From Halocaridina rubra (taxonomy: Eukaryota > Arthropoda > Malacostraca > Decapoda > Atyidae): a stretch of DNA of 64,000 nt. The stretch's first letter is position 1. Every line of letters begins with the position of its first letter. Shown here in pieces: positions 17,175 through 30,948 of the stretch. The position numbers and the translations under genes are program-made. A model generated the notes under the pieces. That model saw only the letters and a program-made list of their open reading frames with translations. It ran no database searches and was not told the DNA's origin. Location: contig JAXCGZ010015117.1 in the NCBI GenBank assembly GCA_037179515.1, forward strand, positions 50,001 to 114,000, read 5' to 3'.

Positions 17175-17639
17175 GTGGTATGACCTCAGGAATTGGGGAC
17201 TATAGCAGGGTATGATAAATCCCTGCAGCAGCCTTGGTTTTTAGTTACAGTTGTGGACATTTAACTGGTTTCCTTGACATGGAGCTAGGTTTACAAGTTA
17301 TTATCGTAGATGGTAGGTGCAGGAAAGGTATTAATACCCTTATTGAAGTCTGAGTTCACCATTCTCTTATTGTCTCCACATGTCAGATATATTTCAACCT
17401 GCTGAGCTGACGAGGGTTATCTCGGGATATACACACGAATCAATCGATGTGTGAAGAGTGACAGTGATTTGAATAATGAAATTTTGATATAGCCTACTGA
17501 ATGTACAATAGCAGCAGGTTGCCTTCATAGAGTATTATGTATATATTCATGTTCCTGCCTGACGAGACTTTAAATAAACCTAAAAATATCCAGTTAATTA
17601 TGTCAAAAGACAATAAATTAGACAAATCCGTGCAAGACT
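17175..17639. other. Flank between LTR element 1 and Jockey-like remnant
   Basis: No gene seen. It may include upstream remnants of the following LINE, but no motif is clear. Confidence 0.35.
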
Positions 17640-18400
17640 TCTACTCTCAACTCCAATTTGCAGAGATTCAGAGTGGGGCACTCAAAATTTAGTTAAATTC
17701 ATTGCCTCCAAGACAGTTTCTGGCTATCTCTTTATCTTCTTCTCCTCCTGATAACCCTACTGTCTTCGAAACTAATGAAATTTACCCTCTTAATTCTGTC
17801 AACATATTAGGAATCCATATAGCCTCTAACTTGTCTTGAAGGAATCACATAATTCAAATTTCCAAATCTTTATCCAAAAATTGGGGGGTTTGTTTCGTTT
17901 TTGTCATTACTTTTCATGCTTTATAGCTACTTAAAATTTATAATGGTCTTATCCGTCCCTGCTTAAAATACTGCTCACATATCTGGGGTGCTTCTTCTTA
18001 TACTTATCTCCTTGATAGGGTTGAATCTAAGGCAGTGAGACTCATTAATGATCCTTCTCTTTCTGCTAATCTAGATTTTCTCTCTCTTCACCAAATGGTA
18101 ATTTCCCTTTCTCTTTTCTATTGCTACTACTTCCATCGCTGCTATGATGAGTTGGTGAGTTGCATCCCTTCCCCACTGCCGTGGCTGCGTAACACTCGCC
18201 AAGTGGCTTCATCTCACAGGTACTGTGTGTAGATTTGTAGCTCTCGGATTGGTCGGTGCAGTGACTGCTTCTTCCCATCTACCTCCAGTCTCTGGAACTC
18301 TCTTCCTCCTTCTGTCTTTCCTAATTCATATGATCTTTCATCCTTCAAAAAGCAAATCTATCATCATCTCAGGGCCTAGTCCTCCATATCTCTGGGTCTT
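17640..18400 (+). pseudogene. Jockey-like LINE ORF2 C-terminal remnant
   Basis: Plus-strand pieces in shifting frames give LAISLSSSPPDNPTVFETNE, PLNSVNILGIHIASNLS, a stop at about 17837, NHIIQISKSLSKKLG, then LIRPCLKYCSHIWGASSY, LLDRVESKAVRLINDPSLSA and SLFYCYYFHRCYDEL. This is the part after the RT palm and thumb in Jockey-type LINEs. Several stops and indels and no catalytic motif, so it is a dead 5'-truncated fragment. A TATC run (18406-18421) follows. Confidence 0.75.
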
Positions 18401-18405
18401 CTGTA

Positions 18406-18421
18406 TCTATCTATCTATCTA
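18406..18421. repeat. (TATC)n microsatellite
   Basis: Four tandem TATC units next to the end of the Jockey-like fragment. Confidence 0.8.
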
Positions 18422-18439
18422 CCTTGGCTGTTTCCCCTT

Positions 18440-19746
18440 TTAATTGGGGGGTAGCCGACATCAAGAAAGGAAAACAAATAGGGGGATTACTTTGCTCTAA
18501 GGGCAATGACGAAGGAGCTAGCGACCGTTCAGATGGCACTGCTGGAGTGCCACAGCTCATCCTCCCGGCTCTTCCACAACCTGTGTCGCTTCACAACTGC
18601 CAACTCCTCCTACTGCCCCTACCACAGGGCTACCTCTGTAAGACGCAGCCCCGTGGTAACAACAGATGCCCATCAGAGCTGCGTCACAATCCCTCGCCAC
18701 TCATTCCTATTCCTAGCACGCTCGCTTGCTTCCCTCACATCCATCCTCCTATCATTCAGGGCTTTCCTTACTCCATCCATCCATCCAAACCTACGCCTCC
18801 CTCTAGTATTTCTCCCATCAACTCAAGCATTCATCACCTTTTTCAGCAGCCTTTCATCATCCATCCTTTCCACATGGCCAACCCATCTCAGAACATTCAT
18901 ATCTACTCTGGTTGCAATTTCTCTCCTCACACCCGTTCTTGCTCTCACCACTTCATTCCTAACCTTATCTAATCGAGATACACCAATCATACTCCTCAGG
19001 CATTTCATCTCAAACACATTTAGTTTCCGTCTCTCACTTACTTTCATACCCCATAACTCTGATCCATACATCACAGTTGGCACAACCACTTTCTCATACA
19101 AAACTTTCTTAACATTCATTTCCAACCCTCTATTCTTCATCACTCCTTTCAATGCACCCAACACTTTACATCCTTCATTCACTCTGTGACACACATCTGC
19201 TTCCACTCCACCATTTGCAGCTATAACCGAGCCTAAATACTTAAACTGATTAACCTCCTCAAGTGTCTCTTCATTCAACATAGCATTCAATCCAGCGCCA
19301 TCCTCATTTCTTGTACACCTCATAACCTTACTCTTTCCCACATTCACTCGCAACTTCCTTCTCTCACACACCATTCCAAATTCTGACACTAACTGACACA
19401 GCTTTTCCTCTGAATCTGCCACCATCACAGTATTATCTGCAAACAGCAACTGATTCAGCTCCCACTCGTTATCATCCCCATCTACCATTCTCAAACCTCG
19501 ACCACGCACTCGCTCATTCACCTCTCTTACAACTCCATCAATATACAAATTGAACAGCCATGGTGACATCACACATCCCTGTCTCAATCCCAAACTCACT
19601 GGAAACCACTCACTCACTTCATTCCCTACCCTAACACAAGCTCTACTGCCCTCATACAAACTCTTCACTGCATGCAACAATTTACCATTAATTCCATATA
19701 ATCTCAGAACATCCCGGGCCTTTATTGATGAGGGCAGTTTCTGCAT
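18440..19746 (-). pseudogene. Non-LTR reverse transcriptase fragment, decayed
   Basis: Minus-strand frame from 19746 to 18823 (307 codons) covers the second half of an RT and the C-terminal region: LRLYGINGKLLHAVKSLY, GLRQGCVMSPWLFNLY, LLFADNTVMVADSE, FKYLGSVIAANGGVE and LRWVGHVERMDDERL. The second catalytic Asp of FADD is Asn (residue 105), which would abolish RT activity. After a stop near 18820 and a frameshift the C-terminus continues (RGRRRFGWMDGVRKALNDRR). The 5' end is truncated near 19746, so fingers and endonuclease are absent. RTE/CR1-like LINE by motif; clade uncertain. Confidence 0.75.
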
Positions 19747-20511
19747 GTCCCGGTGTCACACTCATAAAAAAAAAAGGACAAGCTTACTCTTCACTATTCT
19801 TAATCCCCAGATTTTCTTAATTGTGATGAAAGATTGATAATGTTAAATTATTTTGAATGTATATTCAATTTATGAGGTTTAAAAACGCATTCGCTACTGG
19901 TATCCTTTATCATATGCATTGGTCACTAGTTATTATTTTCTCCCCGGTAGTCTTTAGATAATAAATTTTTTTGTCAAATTTTGCTGGAGGGCTTTACGAT
20001 TCAGCACTCGAACATCTGATCCTAGGTACTATAAGGTTATGCTGGGTCAGAAGTTCTTTTCTTTAAAATCTGGTAGAAGAAAACGCATTGAGAATATCTT
20101 CCAAAACTGGCATGACACGTGGTTACTCTTGTAGCTGTGATAGATTTACACATGGCTCAGCATTAAGCTGAATATGAAGACACATCTTTGATATTATATC
20201 AGCTTGTCATTTCTTTATCATTTCTTATTCTCTTATTTCTGCCTTGTCCTATTCTTCTTAAATCTTTTCTTGATGCCCAGGCCCGATGAGGGCTAATTTT
20301 ATTTGCTTGTCCCGGTGTGACATAGAAATGAAATAGGAATAATGCACAGTAAATTCAATTTCTGACCAGTAAATATATTCCCTTTTTCTTTTATACTTAC
20401 CGGATATACGGATGCGATCCAGTAGATATGCCCTCGGAAGACCCTGTGCGCTCCTCCTTGGGAAAAAAAACACCTGCTCAAAGAAGACAATGTACAAGAG
20501 TAGAGTAAATA
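19747..20511. other. Non-coding flank left of LTR element 2
   Basis: No gene. A short motif, GATGAGGG then about 10-15 bases then GTCCCGGTGT, occurs at about 19727-19755 and again at 20285-20316. The LINE fragment may have inserted into, or copied, a sequence ending in this motif. AATA at 20508-20511 is a target duplication. Confidence 0.4.
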
Positions 20512-21196
20512 TGACGTGTTGTTTGTTCTCACTACGTTAATATTAGTACCAGACGGGTACAAGGTAAGAATGGACAAGCGGTGGTTCCTTTATCTTAATT
20601 TATTCTGGAGTACAACACATTCGAGCCTCAATGCCCCCACCCTATGATTAACAAAATCTATGATCTATTCGTGCCCCGGGTAAAGTTCTAACTAACTGTG
20701 TCTGCCCCGGGGGATTCTTGAAATACCCTAAGGGCAGGGCGTGTCTTGACATCCATTTCTGCCAATAAACTTCAGGTGAAATCCAGTTCTGCCAATAGAC
20801 TTCAGGTTCAAAGTGGAGTCCCACCTCTTTGGGGAGGGGCTATTTCAACAAGCCTATTGGAAAGAAGAGGGTTGAAATTGTCCATTGCCATTGGGTATCT
20901 CCCCAGGGCATGTACATACCTATGGGTCAAATGTCGTGTGTGGTATTGGGAATAGAGGACTTCTTGGTCTCTCCCATCCTCTTGAGGTACTTGACGCCAG
21001 ATGCTGAGTCCCATGGGTCCAGTCATATATCTTCTTGACCCTTCCTACCAATATTGACCGTATCCAAGAAAAACACTTGAGAGAGTGTTCAATTTCACCC
21101 TTGATCTCTAGCCTCACATGTTTCTCTTCAGGACTTGCTTCAGGTTTCAGGTTTCAGGATTTCATATAACTTCAGCAAGACTTCAGTCATGAGACA
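20512..21196 (-). repeat. LTR of element 2 (3' LTR on minus strand)
   Basis: 685 bp. It is longer than its partner because the CAGTTCTGCCAATA segment is tandemly duplicated around 20750-20810. Confidence 0.9.
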
Positions 21197-21210
21197 TCCC
21201 TCCTCACTAC
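21197..21210 (-). other. Polypurine tract of element 2
   Basis: Minus-strand GTGAGGAGGGA directly before the LTR start TGTC. Same position and similar sequence as in element 1. Confidence 0.65.
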
Positions 21211-21373
21211 ACTGAAATATCTTCTATTTCAGCCACAGAATGGGTTATACTTTCGAGAGCTCTTGGATATATCCTAGCTAACATTAGTTTACAATAAAAA
21301 CGGGGCCGAATTATGTAAGCTATTATCTAAGAATTCCTATTTCTATGAACTCTAAACAGATTACAGGAACATA

Positions 21374-22165
<792 letters not shown>

Positions 22166-22606
22166 ACTACTCCTGAAACAAAACATTTGTTACGGTGTGT
22201 AAAGTCAAAACATTCACCCTTTCAATATGCAATTACTATTCAGAGACCAACTGATATGAGAACTTAATAAACACAAAAATTAAATCATTATCCAAACAAT
22301 GATAATGCTAAAGCAAAACAATGACATTATTTAGGCAGAAAATAACTTATTATGATTGGTGCAAATTATACAATTTATCAATGACACTTATTCAAAAAAA
22401 ACTATATCTAAAGGAGTCTCTCTGAGTTTTTCACTTTAAAATTATCTTAAAGCTAGCAAAAAATAAAAAAAAATAAAAAATTGTCTTTTCGCACAGGGGT
22501 CAAAGACGGTGGGGACATTTTCTTTCCCATTTTTTTTTTCAGTTCTAATACGTGGGTAATTTTAATTAACTAATAAGGGATTTTCCGTACCCATCCTTTC
22601 TCTCTT

Positions 22607-22963
22607 CACTAAAGTTTGGACATGTATAGGAATTTTTTCTTTTTGTTTGGGTCTCATCAATTTGTTTACATGGCTTCTAAAGTGTTATTAAGATGTTTTA
22701 AAAGACTTCTGTTTCCTCTCTCTTTTCACTAAAGTTAGGACATGTATGGGGATTCCCTTTTTTCTGGGATCTCATCAATTCGTTTAGGGGGCTTCTACAG
22801 GTGTTATAGAGATGTTTAAAAAGACTTCTGTTTCCTCTCTCCTTTCACTAAAGTTAGGACATGTATGGGGATTCCCTTTTTTCTGGGATCTCATCAATTC
22901 GTTTAGGGGGCTTCTACAGGTGTTATAGAGATGTTTTAAAAGACTTCTGTTTCCTCTCTCATT
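22607..22963. repeat. 119-bp tandem array in element 2
   Basis: Three units of about 119 bp, each with CACTAAAGTT(A/T)GGACATGTAT, TCTCATCAATT and AAAAGACTTCTGTTTCC. Units 2 and 3 are almost identical and unit 1 is diverged. Element 1 has two diverged units at 12480-12680, so unit 3 arose after the two families split. Confidence 0.85.
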
Positions 22964-23964
22964 TTGCTCATGAAATTCTTGCTAGGCGTTATATATCGGT
23001 TGCCAAGTTACCTCTCGTTTTCACTCCCCCACCGTCTTCACTGCAGGCCCAGGTTCGTACACTACCACAAATTATCTTCTTCCTAAGATAGGCAAGACAA
23101 AAAGGAAGCGATCGATGCATCTTCCGAACCCCTCCAGCCTGGCTTTTTCATCCTACCTTCGGGCCGATCTTGACTAAGACCACCACTGTAGGAGACCTGC
23201 AACGTCACAGCGATTTCTCTTCAGTACTGAAATACACACGTACCTTCGAAGAGACCTCGGGATGAAAATATGAACCTATGTCACTACTACAGTTGTAAGA
23301 AAGGTTCCCTATGACTTCGGGGTACCAACAATGACCATACGTTGGTAATCTGAGGCAATATTTTGCCTCCCCTGCAACTGCAAGTGCTTGCAATCTCTAT
23401 TCAATGGGCAACAGGGACTTGTTTGAGAGAGAACAAAATCTAAAGACTTTTAGAACTTGCAGGTCGGGGCTGCCTAGAAATAGGGTGGTAATGGAAGGTA
23501 TGTGTCTACACAACTAGATTGTTATTCCAAGATACTTAGGACTTAGCTGAGAACCTGATACATAACATTACTCTACTATAGATATCAAAAAGAACAATCA
23601 TTAAATACTGAGAAAAGCCACTAAAGAAATATTCTTATTAGCAGTGGCTACAGTAATATCAAGCATGAATTCAGATGAAAGATACAAATCATCAGGGTAC
23701 TGCTGATTGCATTGCCAAAATAATAATTAGCAAAAGGCCATTGAAAGATAGCAACAATAACAGTCAACATAATAATAACATTACTAATAATCATGATCAT
23801 AATAAGAATAATAAAAAAAAATGAAATAAAGATACTATATCAGAAATAGCAATATATATACAATGGAGACTGGCATTCAGAAGTAAGAATAGAGTCCTGT
23901 ACTTATATTTTATAGTAATGCTCATTCTAACACAGTATCTTTTACTATTCAAATTCCTGCTGTC

Positions 23965-24087
<123 letters not shown>

Positions 24088-27084
24088 ATAAACGGCAACT
24101 TTCGGGCTCCCCAATTTGTCAATGGGAGTTTTATCTACTCTCTAAACAGTTGCGATATGTGGCGAAAGTATTTATGCAAAAGTCGGTACTACCGCTGTCT
24201 TATCAGTATTTATGCAATAACAGCATGCAAAAATTTATCAACTGAAATAAAATGTAGGCACAATTATCGCCTAGCTTCGCTGGAAAAAAACAAAAAAGGA
24301 ATCAATGACGGCAACATTCTCTTAGCATGCGGAGTATCTCTACATAACAAAAGAATAAATAAACAAAAGTGAACAAACCCTGAGCAATGACTATTGATAG
24401 AGTTTTACGTTTAATGTCAGAGGGCTATTCTTATTCCCGATTAACAAAAAACAAAAGCAAAAGAACTTAGTGTACAACTGCAGAAACATCGAATCATAAA
24501 TCCATTCCTTTCTGTTTGATATTGCAAAGGACTTTACTGTAATAGCATACACATCCTTGTCTATAATGACAATCTTTTTCTTGCTATAAATCAGAGGGTT
24601 GAGTGGAAGCACACACTCTCTATAAGGCAACCTATCTTTGATAAAATTAAAGCCAAATATTACAATCATATGTGACAATATATCTACTACTATCAACAAA
24701 AGTAGAAATATCTTTTTCGTAACAGACGTCTTATAATGACTTAAGTATTATTAATTTTTAAATTTAAAAATCAACATATAAATTCTGGTAATTTCAATTA
24801 TCTTAATTAGCTCAATTGTAATTTTAAATTCATGACAATGATAGGGATTAACAATAATTATCTCTAGATAATCTTTTTCAAAACCTTAATTATAATATAT
24901 ATCAAAGGGATAAAGATATTAAAGATTTTTCTTCACACACAAAAAGAACTATATAACAAAAACGGGAATCTGAAAAAAATATAAAAAGTCTGTCTCTGTG
25001 TATGCAATAATAAAAACAAAAAGTATATTTCATTAGCAACAGTAAAGAATGCATTTTGCTTAAGTTTTAAAATCTCGTAAGGAGTTGTACATGAACAATT
25101 CAAACAGAAAATATATATATTCTTTTACTATCTCGAATTTGACTTATTTGAATTACTATACAACAGAATTTCCTCCAGAACAGGGAGAAGTTCGACATAT
25201 ATATGTTCTGTCTGTTTGCTCATACTTACGCACGGTTGGGTACTTTTATTATTACCCTCCCTTTTATTACTTTATTTTTCCTGCTCTTATACTGCCCAAT
25301 GTTTGCCTTCAGGGCTGCGGCTGACTAGCTTTTACAGGGGGTGCGCATGTGGGCGCTGTTTTCTCCCCTGTTCCTTCGGCTTCTGGATCAACTTCTGCTC
25401 TCTCAAATACGGGAAACGGCTGGGTGACATTCTTGTTGTCATTTCTTGTGAATTTACACTCTTTATGACCAGGCTGAAATAATTTTGATAAACATTATAA
25501 TGGCTAAAACTTTCTAAGTTTTATTTTATATATCCAACATATTTCTTCGGACAAATAATGTATATACTGCAGCTAGCAAAGAAAATAAAGAATCATTCAT
25601 AGATTCACGTCCTTTATCACGTAATATCTATCATGGAATCCTCGAAAATCGAATAATAATCTCATTGGCGGAGTAGGGGACAAAACAAAAATAAAACAAA
25701 CTTGGCATCCCAACCATATCTGGGCAGGTGGAGAATCATTTTCTCAAATATATCCCTCAATAGATATTGCAACAGCGCATCACCTCCCATAAAAATACTC
25801 GGATATGGCATGCAGAAGGACCCGGCGGAGAAGGGGAACGATCCCCGTAGAGACTCCCCAATCATGCTTCCTAATGGTGCTTTCCATGATTTCACCCCCT
25901 AGATCAACCCCCCATTATACCCCCAGTCATTCATACTCATTCATTCACGTGCGCTCACATTCAAACTTGCATTCCCTTTCTCTCTGTAAAATTCCCTCTA
26001 TTTACAACATGTTAGTTTCCCTTCCCCCACCACTCTGAAGGAGTGTAAAGGTGAAATCTCGGTTGGGCCGCGTAGTCACAAGACTGCCTCACCAGTCCTA
26101 GGTCCCATTCTAATGAACAAACAAACAAACATTCTACTCTCTTGAAGCTACGTTTGGGTGACACTGAAAAACCTCCCCTATTCCAGGACAGCACAAATTC
26201 CTCAAATTTACTCTTACTGTCGCCTGCATAGCGCGAAAAAGAAAATAAAAAACTCATCTCTAAATAATATCACGAAAATTTCTCATTCTTCAAAAAGAAA
26301 TGCCACACACGTATGTTAATATCAATTTCTCCATCATAACATTAAAAAATGATCTGTCATTTATGTCTTTCTTTCGCTAAAACATTACTTCCGCGGAGGA
26401 AAAAACAAACAAAAAAAGAAAGAACCTTGAAAACAGGTGCAAGGATCTTATCACTCGATTTCTTACCCTTTAAGAAATGAATATAAAAATGAATTTACAC
26501 ATTTTGAACATCAAAGATCAGTACAATTACTATATCTTTTTAATAACGAGGTTGGGAGATCGATTGGTCATTTCCGCATTCCTTTCTTGAAAATCACATG
26601 TGTTCTAAGAAAAACCTTAAAAGCGGATTCAAGTATACTTCTCACTATAATTCTTACGTGCATTTTGGAGTATATAAAAATTCTATTACTCATATTCTAT
26701 TTGTAGACTCTGTTAGTTTTTTCTTTAAGGAATTAATATAATAATGATTTCACGTACATTAAATTTTTTCAATTAAAATCAATACATTCACGTTCTTAAA
26801 ATTCACTTTAGGCATTAATACAAATAAATAGAACACCCTTTAAATGCTATCACTCCTATTATTCTCAAATTATAACAAAAAATGGAGTTTATTACTGCTT
26901 ATAGCAATTAGTATAAATTATCCATGTTAGCAATGGGTACAGAAATTCTACTTTTATTAACTTGTTAGGAGCCACACCCCTCATAGGCGGGTTGGCTGAG
27001 CCAAAGCATAACTACAAGGTAAAAGGCGGCATCCACCGACCTCAATTTCTTTTAATAATTGTCCCATTACTCACTGGATACAGA

Positions 27085-27748
27085 TCACAAGTACTTAGCT
27101 ATTTTAAGGGGGTGGTCCTGAAGAACATCATGGCAGAAGACGATGAAGGAGGGGTTTCTTCTTTCTTCTGGGCGCAGGGGGGGTGCCCCCAACTTCTCCA
27201 TCTCTCGTGTAGAGTCGACGAATCACCATCTTCTTGGCTGGATCCGGCGACATGTACTTTTGGCAAGGGGCTTTTTCATTCAAAGCCCAGGTCACACTTC
27301 GACTCACTAAGAAATATCTTAGGAATAGTTCCTTAAAAGTTTCCCAATGTTTTATCTTTGACCACTCATCTCTTCTCATCCGCAGACCCAAGTATTTCAG
27401 GAAGTCGGCCGCGCGAACTATGGACGGACATTCGAGGTCTTTCACATTTGCGCCGTCCACGTATAAAGGTGAATCTTTGACTCGAGGCGCCTTTACAACC
27501 AGGGCACGGGGTGGGGGCTTGTCCTGCTGCGTTCCCTGTGTCACCACGGGGCTCGGAGCGGCAGGCTGTTTGTCGATGTTTAAGGTGTCGGTTTCTCTGT
27601 CGGCGTTGACCAAGTTCCTTCTCAATGGAGCGGCGTTGGCAGGAGTTTGTAGGCGCTGCACGTGCTCCTCCAATTCAAGAATTCTCCAGTGTTTGGCCTC
27701 GTCACTCATTCCTTGAATTGGGAGATATTGGATTTCTGCGTTTGCCAT
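27085..27748 (-). pseudogene. Gag-position protein of LTR element 2, frameshifted near C-terminus
   Basis: An ATG at 27748-27746 (MANAEIQYLPIQGMSDEAK) lies about 95 bases inside the primer-site end. A longer in-frame start at 27907 lies within the LTR and is less likely. Features: a helical, Glu/Leu-rich segment (HWRILELEEHVQRLQ), a Pro-rich middle (DKPPPRALVV), DFLKYLGLRMRRDEW, and the block shared with element 1 (SRSVTWALNEK, KYMSPDPAKKMVIRRLY). Near 27165 the frame shifts; the conserved tail (PSFIVFCHDVLQDHPLKIA) continues in another frame to a stop at 27085-27087. The family is not recognised and a Gag-like role is inferred from position. Confidence 0.55.
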
Positions 27749-27828
27749 TCTTATTTTCTTTTCTTCGCACTGGTTTCTTCTGATATGAGAGTCTCTTCGT
27801 ATGTTTTTCAGGCGCCCGATCCGTACTG

Positions 27829-27839
27829 CGCTGCCACCA
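27829..27839 (-). other. Primer binding site of element 2 (tRNA-Leu-like)
   Basis: Minus-strand TGGTGGCAGCG, two bases inside the LTR. It is complementary to the 3' end CGCTGCCACCA known from animal tRNA-Leu species, recalled and not searched. Confidence 0.65.
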
Positions 27840-27841
27840 GT

Positions 27842-28497
27842 TGACGTGTTGTTTGTTCTCACTACGTTAATATTAGTACCAGACGGGTACAAGGTAAGAA
27901 TGGACAAGTGGTGGTTTCTTTATCTTAATTTATTCTAGAGTACAATACATTCGAGCCTCAATGCCCCCACCCTATGATTAACAAAATCTATGATCTATTC
28001 GTGCCCTGGGGTAAAGTTCTAACTAACTGTGTCTGCCCCGGGGGATTCTTGAATTACCCTAAGGGCAGGGCGTGTCTTGACATCCAGTTCTGCCAATAAA
28101 CTTCAGGTTCAAAGTGGAGTCCCACCTCTTTGGGGAGGGGCTATTTCAACAAGCTTATTGGAAAGAAGAGGGTTGAAATTGTCCATTGCCATTGGGTATC
28201 TCCCCAGGGCATGTACTTACGTATGGGTCAAATGTCGTGTGTGGTATTGGGAATAGAGGACTTCTTGGTCTTTCCCATCCTCTTGAGGTACTTGATGCCA
28301 GATGCTGAGTCCCATGGGTCCAGTCATATATCTTCTCGACCCTTCCTACCAATATTGGCCGCATCCAAGAAAAACGCTTGAGAGAGTGTTCAGTTTCACC
28401 CTTGATCTCTAGCCTCACATGTTTCTCTTCAGGACTTGCTTCAGGTTTCAGGTTTCAGGATATCATATAACTTCAGCAAGACTTCAGTCATGCGACA
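27842..28497 (-). repeat. LTR of element 2 (5' LTR on minus strand)
   Basis: 656 bp partner of 20512-21196. It is followed by the target duplication AATA at 28498-28501. Confidence 0.9.
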
Positions 28498-28501
28498 AAT
28501 A

Positions 28502-29891
28502 GACCTCCCAATATCGTCAACCATTTTCCATAAAGTCCCAGGGCTTTTGGAAATTATATAAAGAAATAGTACATTATTATTAATTTAATATTTGGGATGT
28601 CTAAGATATATTTCAAACTTCTGTTATACATAAATTTTTACTTAAAAATTTCCAGTGCATTTTGAGGTTCCGTGTTTGTGTTCAGAATAATTAACCATTT
28701 TCCATATAGTTCCAATACTTATGGAAAGTAGAAAGGAAAATGGCTATATTTTTATCATAGATGTTTGGAAAGTCAAATATATGTTTCAAACTTTTAAATA
28801 CAAAAGATTCTACTACTGTTCCATTTGATTTTTATATTCCTTGTTTGGAGCTAATCAAATGTGACTAGTATTCGTGTTGACTTTTTTTCCCCGTCCTTGG
28901 TTCTAAAAATATGATCGTGCTTTTACATATATTCATGGCATGAAATATGTGCATTCTAGGTATCTAAGTCTATATACATTATTTTACTCTAACTATATGT
29001 CAGTTTTACCTTCATTTTAAGCTCTCTGTCACAGTGTTCCATAATAAGTATAATACGGTTCTATGAACAAAAGCTTGCACTTGAATTTTCCACTACTGTA
29101 TGAATTAGGTAATTATGCAAAATTACCCTTACATGCAGATCTTAATAATTGGTAGCTTCATTTACTACTCACACACATACAAGTGTTCTTCTCAAGACTG
29201 CCTCTTTTGTTACTTAGTTTTATATACAGATGCTTGTTTTATGAAGCTTTATGCTCAGGGGGCTCTGGCGAGGAAATTATATTTTTGAATAACCAACCAT
29301 GTGGAATCGAATATGGAGTCGTATACTGAGGGTAAGTGCTGATCCTTCAGACTGTTGATTGATAATTTATAATGATATTGATTAGTATCGAATGATACTC
29401 TCTGAGCCTACTGACTTGACAAGGACTACTTCACTAGGGAGGGATGCCACTGCCTTCTTATCACTAGTAATTTCTATATGGAAAACGTATTACAATCCAC
29501 TTTATTAATTTGATACCCAAATCACATTGGAAAATAATTACCGCAGATCCTATACCTCTCATGCTGCATGCATTGAGGCTGCTGAGCTGACACGGGCTAC
29601 CACTTTAGAAACGGACAACACTACCCTCAACTTCTTTCCAAGATGCTCTAGCAAAGACATACCAAGCTAGCCACTTTGAAGGGCGATGTCCTGAATTGGT
29701 TGGAAGCTAGACCTGTACAGTGTACCTGAAAAGCATTTTTTTTTACCTCCAAGATATTCTTCAGTACTGGGGATATAGTTGTTACTGCAGTTTTCGTCAT
29801 TGTAGTCCATGTCGTCTAGGGATATTTGATCCATTATATAGATTCTGAAAATAAACAAAATTTCCATTTACAAAACAGGTGTCTCATTTTG

Positions 29892-29895
<4 letters not shown>
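28502..29895. other. Non-coding region, includes a diverged two-copy tandem repeat
   Basis: AT-rich with no gene. The tandem pair at 28517-28862 is listed separately. I see nothing recognisable in 28863-29895. Confidence 0.5.
28517..28862. repeat. Diverged tandem pair, about 173 bp
   Basis: Both units start AACCATTTTCCATA(A/T)AGT, continue with a TGGAAA segment, then ATATGTTTCAAACTT-like and TCC(A/G)TGTTTG-like segments, spaced about 173 bases apart. Identity is moderate. Confidence 0.6.

Positions 29896-29968
<73 letters not shown>
29896..29968. repeat. (CT)n microsatellite
   Basis: About 73 bases of CT dinucleotide directly in front of a tRNA-derived SINE. Confidence 0.95.

Positions 29969-30947
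<979 letters not shown>

Positions 30948-30948
<1 letters not shown>

Noticed and set aside
18424..19189. Plus-strand Pro/Ser/His-rich frames of 182 and 227 codons
   Set aside because: Antisense shadow of the minus-strand reverse transcriptase fragment.
27128..27907. Start of the element 2 gag-position frame at 27907
   Set aside because: That start lies inside the LTR and reads through the primer site; the ATG at 27748 fits a gag position better.
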